Below are positions 63,479 to 64,000 of a stretch of DNA of 64,000 nt, one piece after another. Each line of letters opens with the position of its first letter. Position 1 is the first letter of the stretch. Made by a program: the position numbers and the translations under genes. Origin of the DNA: Catalinimonas niigatensis (GTDB taxonomy: Bacteria > Bacteroidota > Bacteroidia > Cytophagales > Cyclobacteriaceae); contig NZ_CP119422.1 in assembly GCF_030506285.1 (NCBI RefSeq), positions 5,319,501 to 5,383,500 of the forward strand. Reading direction: 5' to 3'. The notes beneath the pieces were generated by a model, which did no database searches, was not told the DNA's origin, and worked only from the letters and a program-made list of their open reading frames with translations.

Positions 63479-64000
63479 ATGAAAAAAGACAGAAATATCA
63501 AGATCGCGGCGGTTATCGTTACCCTGCTCTTATTTGGTGCATTCGCTGGCGTAGCCATGCTGAGCTCTACCAATCGTGGATTGGAAAAGAACCTGAATGC
63601 TGAACGCCTTAAATCAGAAACGTTGCTCTCAGAAAAGCTTCAACTGGATAAGCAGATCAAAAGCTTCAAAAGCGATATCAGCCTGCTGGAAGGGAAAAAC
63701 AAAGAACTAGACCGTTGGTTGATTGACACCAAAAGCAAGCTGACACAACAGGAAAGTAGCCTGTCAAAACTAAGTAAAGAAAACGCAGGCCTAAAAGGAG
63801 TGCGTAAGGAGAATGAAAAGCTTCAGCAACTGAAGGATGAGCTGAACAACAAATTGCTAAGTCTGACCAGGGATAATGCAGATTTAAAAGCTGAAATAGA
63901 TCAACTCAACCTGAATGTGGCTCAGTTGAAAAAAGAAAATGAAAAGCTTCTGGCATCTGGAGCTACAGGCACAAAAGCTGTCAATTTACCTTTGGCATCT
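63479..64000 (+). CDS. Membrane-anchored coiled-coil protein (3' end outside window)
   Basis: The frame stays open to the right edge, giving 174 visible residues. It starts MKKDRNIKIAAVIVTLLLFG, an uncleaved membrane anchor, then a long coiled coil with many Lys/Glu/Leu heptads (KSETLLSEKLQLDKQIKSFK, LKKENEKLLASG). Given the OmpA-like lipoprotein just upstream, a second OmpA-type C-terminal domain is likely beyond the window, but this is inference. Confidence 0.85.
   Translation, partial: MKKDRNIKIAAVIVTLLLFGAFAGVAMLSSTNRGLEKNLNAERLKSETLLSEKLQLDKQIKSFKSDISLLEGKNKELDRWLIDTKSKLTQQESSLSKLSKENAGLKGVRKENEKLQQLKDELNNKLLSLTRDNADLKAEIDQLNLNVAQLKKENEKLLASGATGTKAVNLPLAS

Overview
The window is a chromosomal segment of a member of the Bacteroidota, most likely a marine or environmental Cytophagales. 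No rRNA marker is present, so this rests on gene families: DUF922, DUF4421, DUF1684, DUF2911 and DUF1593 proteins, a quinoprotein with an inserted cytochrome c, a PVC-type haem protein, a CRY-DASH photolyase, an AccD without zinc-finger cysteines, and start regions that generally lack Shine-Dalgarno sequences. Two candidate promoters fit the Bacteroidota TAnnTTTG type. I see no tRNA, rRNA, CRISPR array, prophage or intact insertion sequence.

Layout. 1-6.8 kb: end of an endonuclease/exonuclease/phosphatase protein, exported aminopeptidase P, two NTF2-like proteins, an M61 peptidase, and a Crp/Fnr regulator divergent from a small membrane protein. 7-9.9 kb: three proteins of poorly known function among REP-like palindromes, then an array of short palindromes at about 42-bp pitch. 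9.9-21.2 kb: a sugar-oxidation and sugar-acid region with a PQQ/cytochrome c dehydrogenase, RDD, NADase-type glycan-binding and DUF1684 proteins, two SDR dehydrogenases around a GntP permease, a Tat-exported TIM-barrel protein and a large haem protein. 21.9-30.3 kb: glycosyltransferase, M14 carboxypeptidase, phosphoglycerate kinase, an aminotransferase with prephenate dehydrogenase, a DUF4421 protein and a small conserved protein.

30.3-34 kb is the most unusual part: a MITE-like palindromic element with a candidate 8-bp target duplication, degenerate AAAGCTAAG repeats, six palindromes spaced exactly 42 bp apart, a TPR-DUF2971 fusion gene with nearly identical 102-bp repeats, and two copies of a hairpin element. 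34.2-44.6 kb holds mixed metabolic and membrane genes: a metallophosphoesterase, a probably exported class V aminotransferase, a DUF5009 acyltransferase, a beta-CASP nuclease, Uma2, DUF1593, DUF2306 and a DUF892 ferritin-like protein.

44.9-64 kb: DUF2911, a short flotillin FloA, an orphan RsbRD-type histidine kinase, a methyltransferase, a YihY protein, two small membrane proteins, CRY-DASH, an overlapping ECF sigma / small acidic protein / endonuclease III cluster, a PKD lipoprotein, UvrA, AccD, TerB, an OmpR-type two-component pair, an OmpA-like lipoprotein and a truncated coiled-coil membrane protein. CRY-DASH, Nth and UvrA put three DNA-damage functions within about 7 kb.

The best candidate for something undescribed is the pair of unrelated arrays (9502-9807 and 30911-31138) that share one architecture: a short palindrome repeated every 42 bp, four turns of B-DNA, with little conservation between cores. 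Their function cannot be read from sequence alone.
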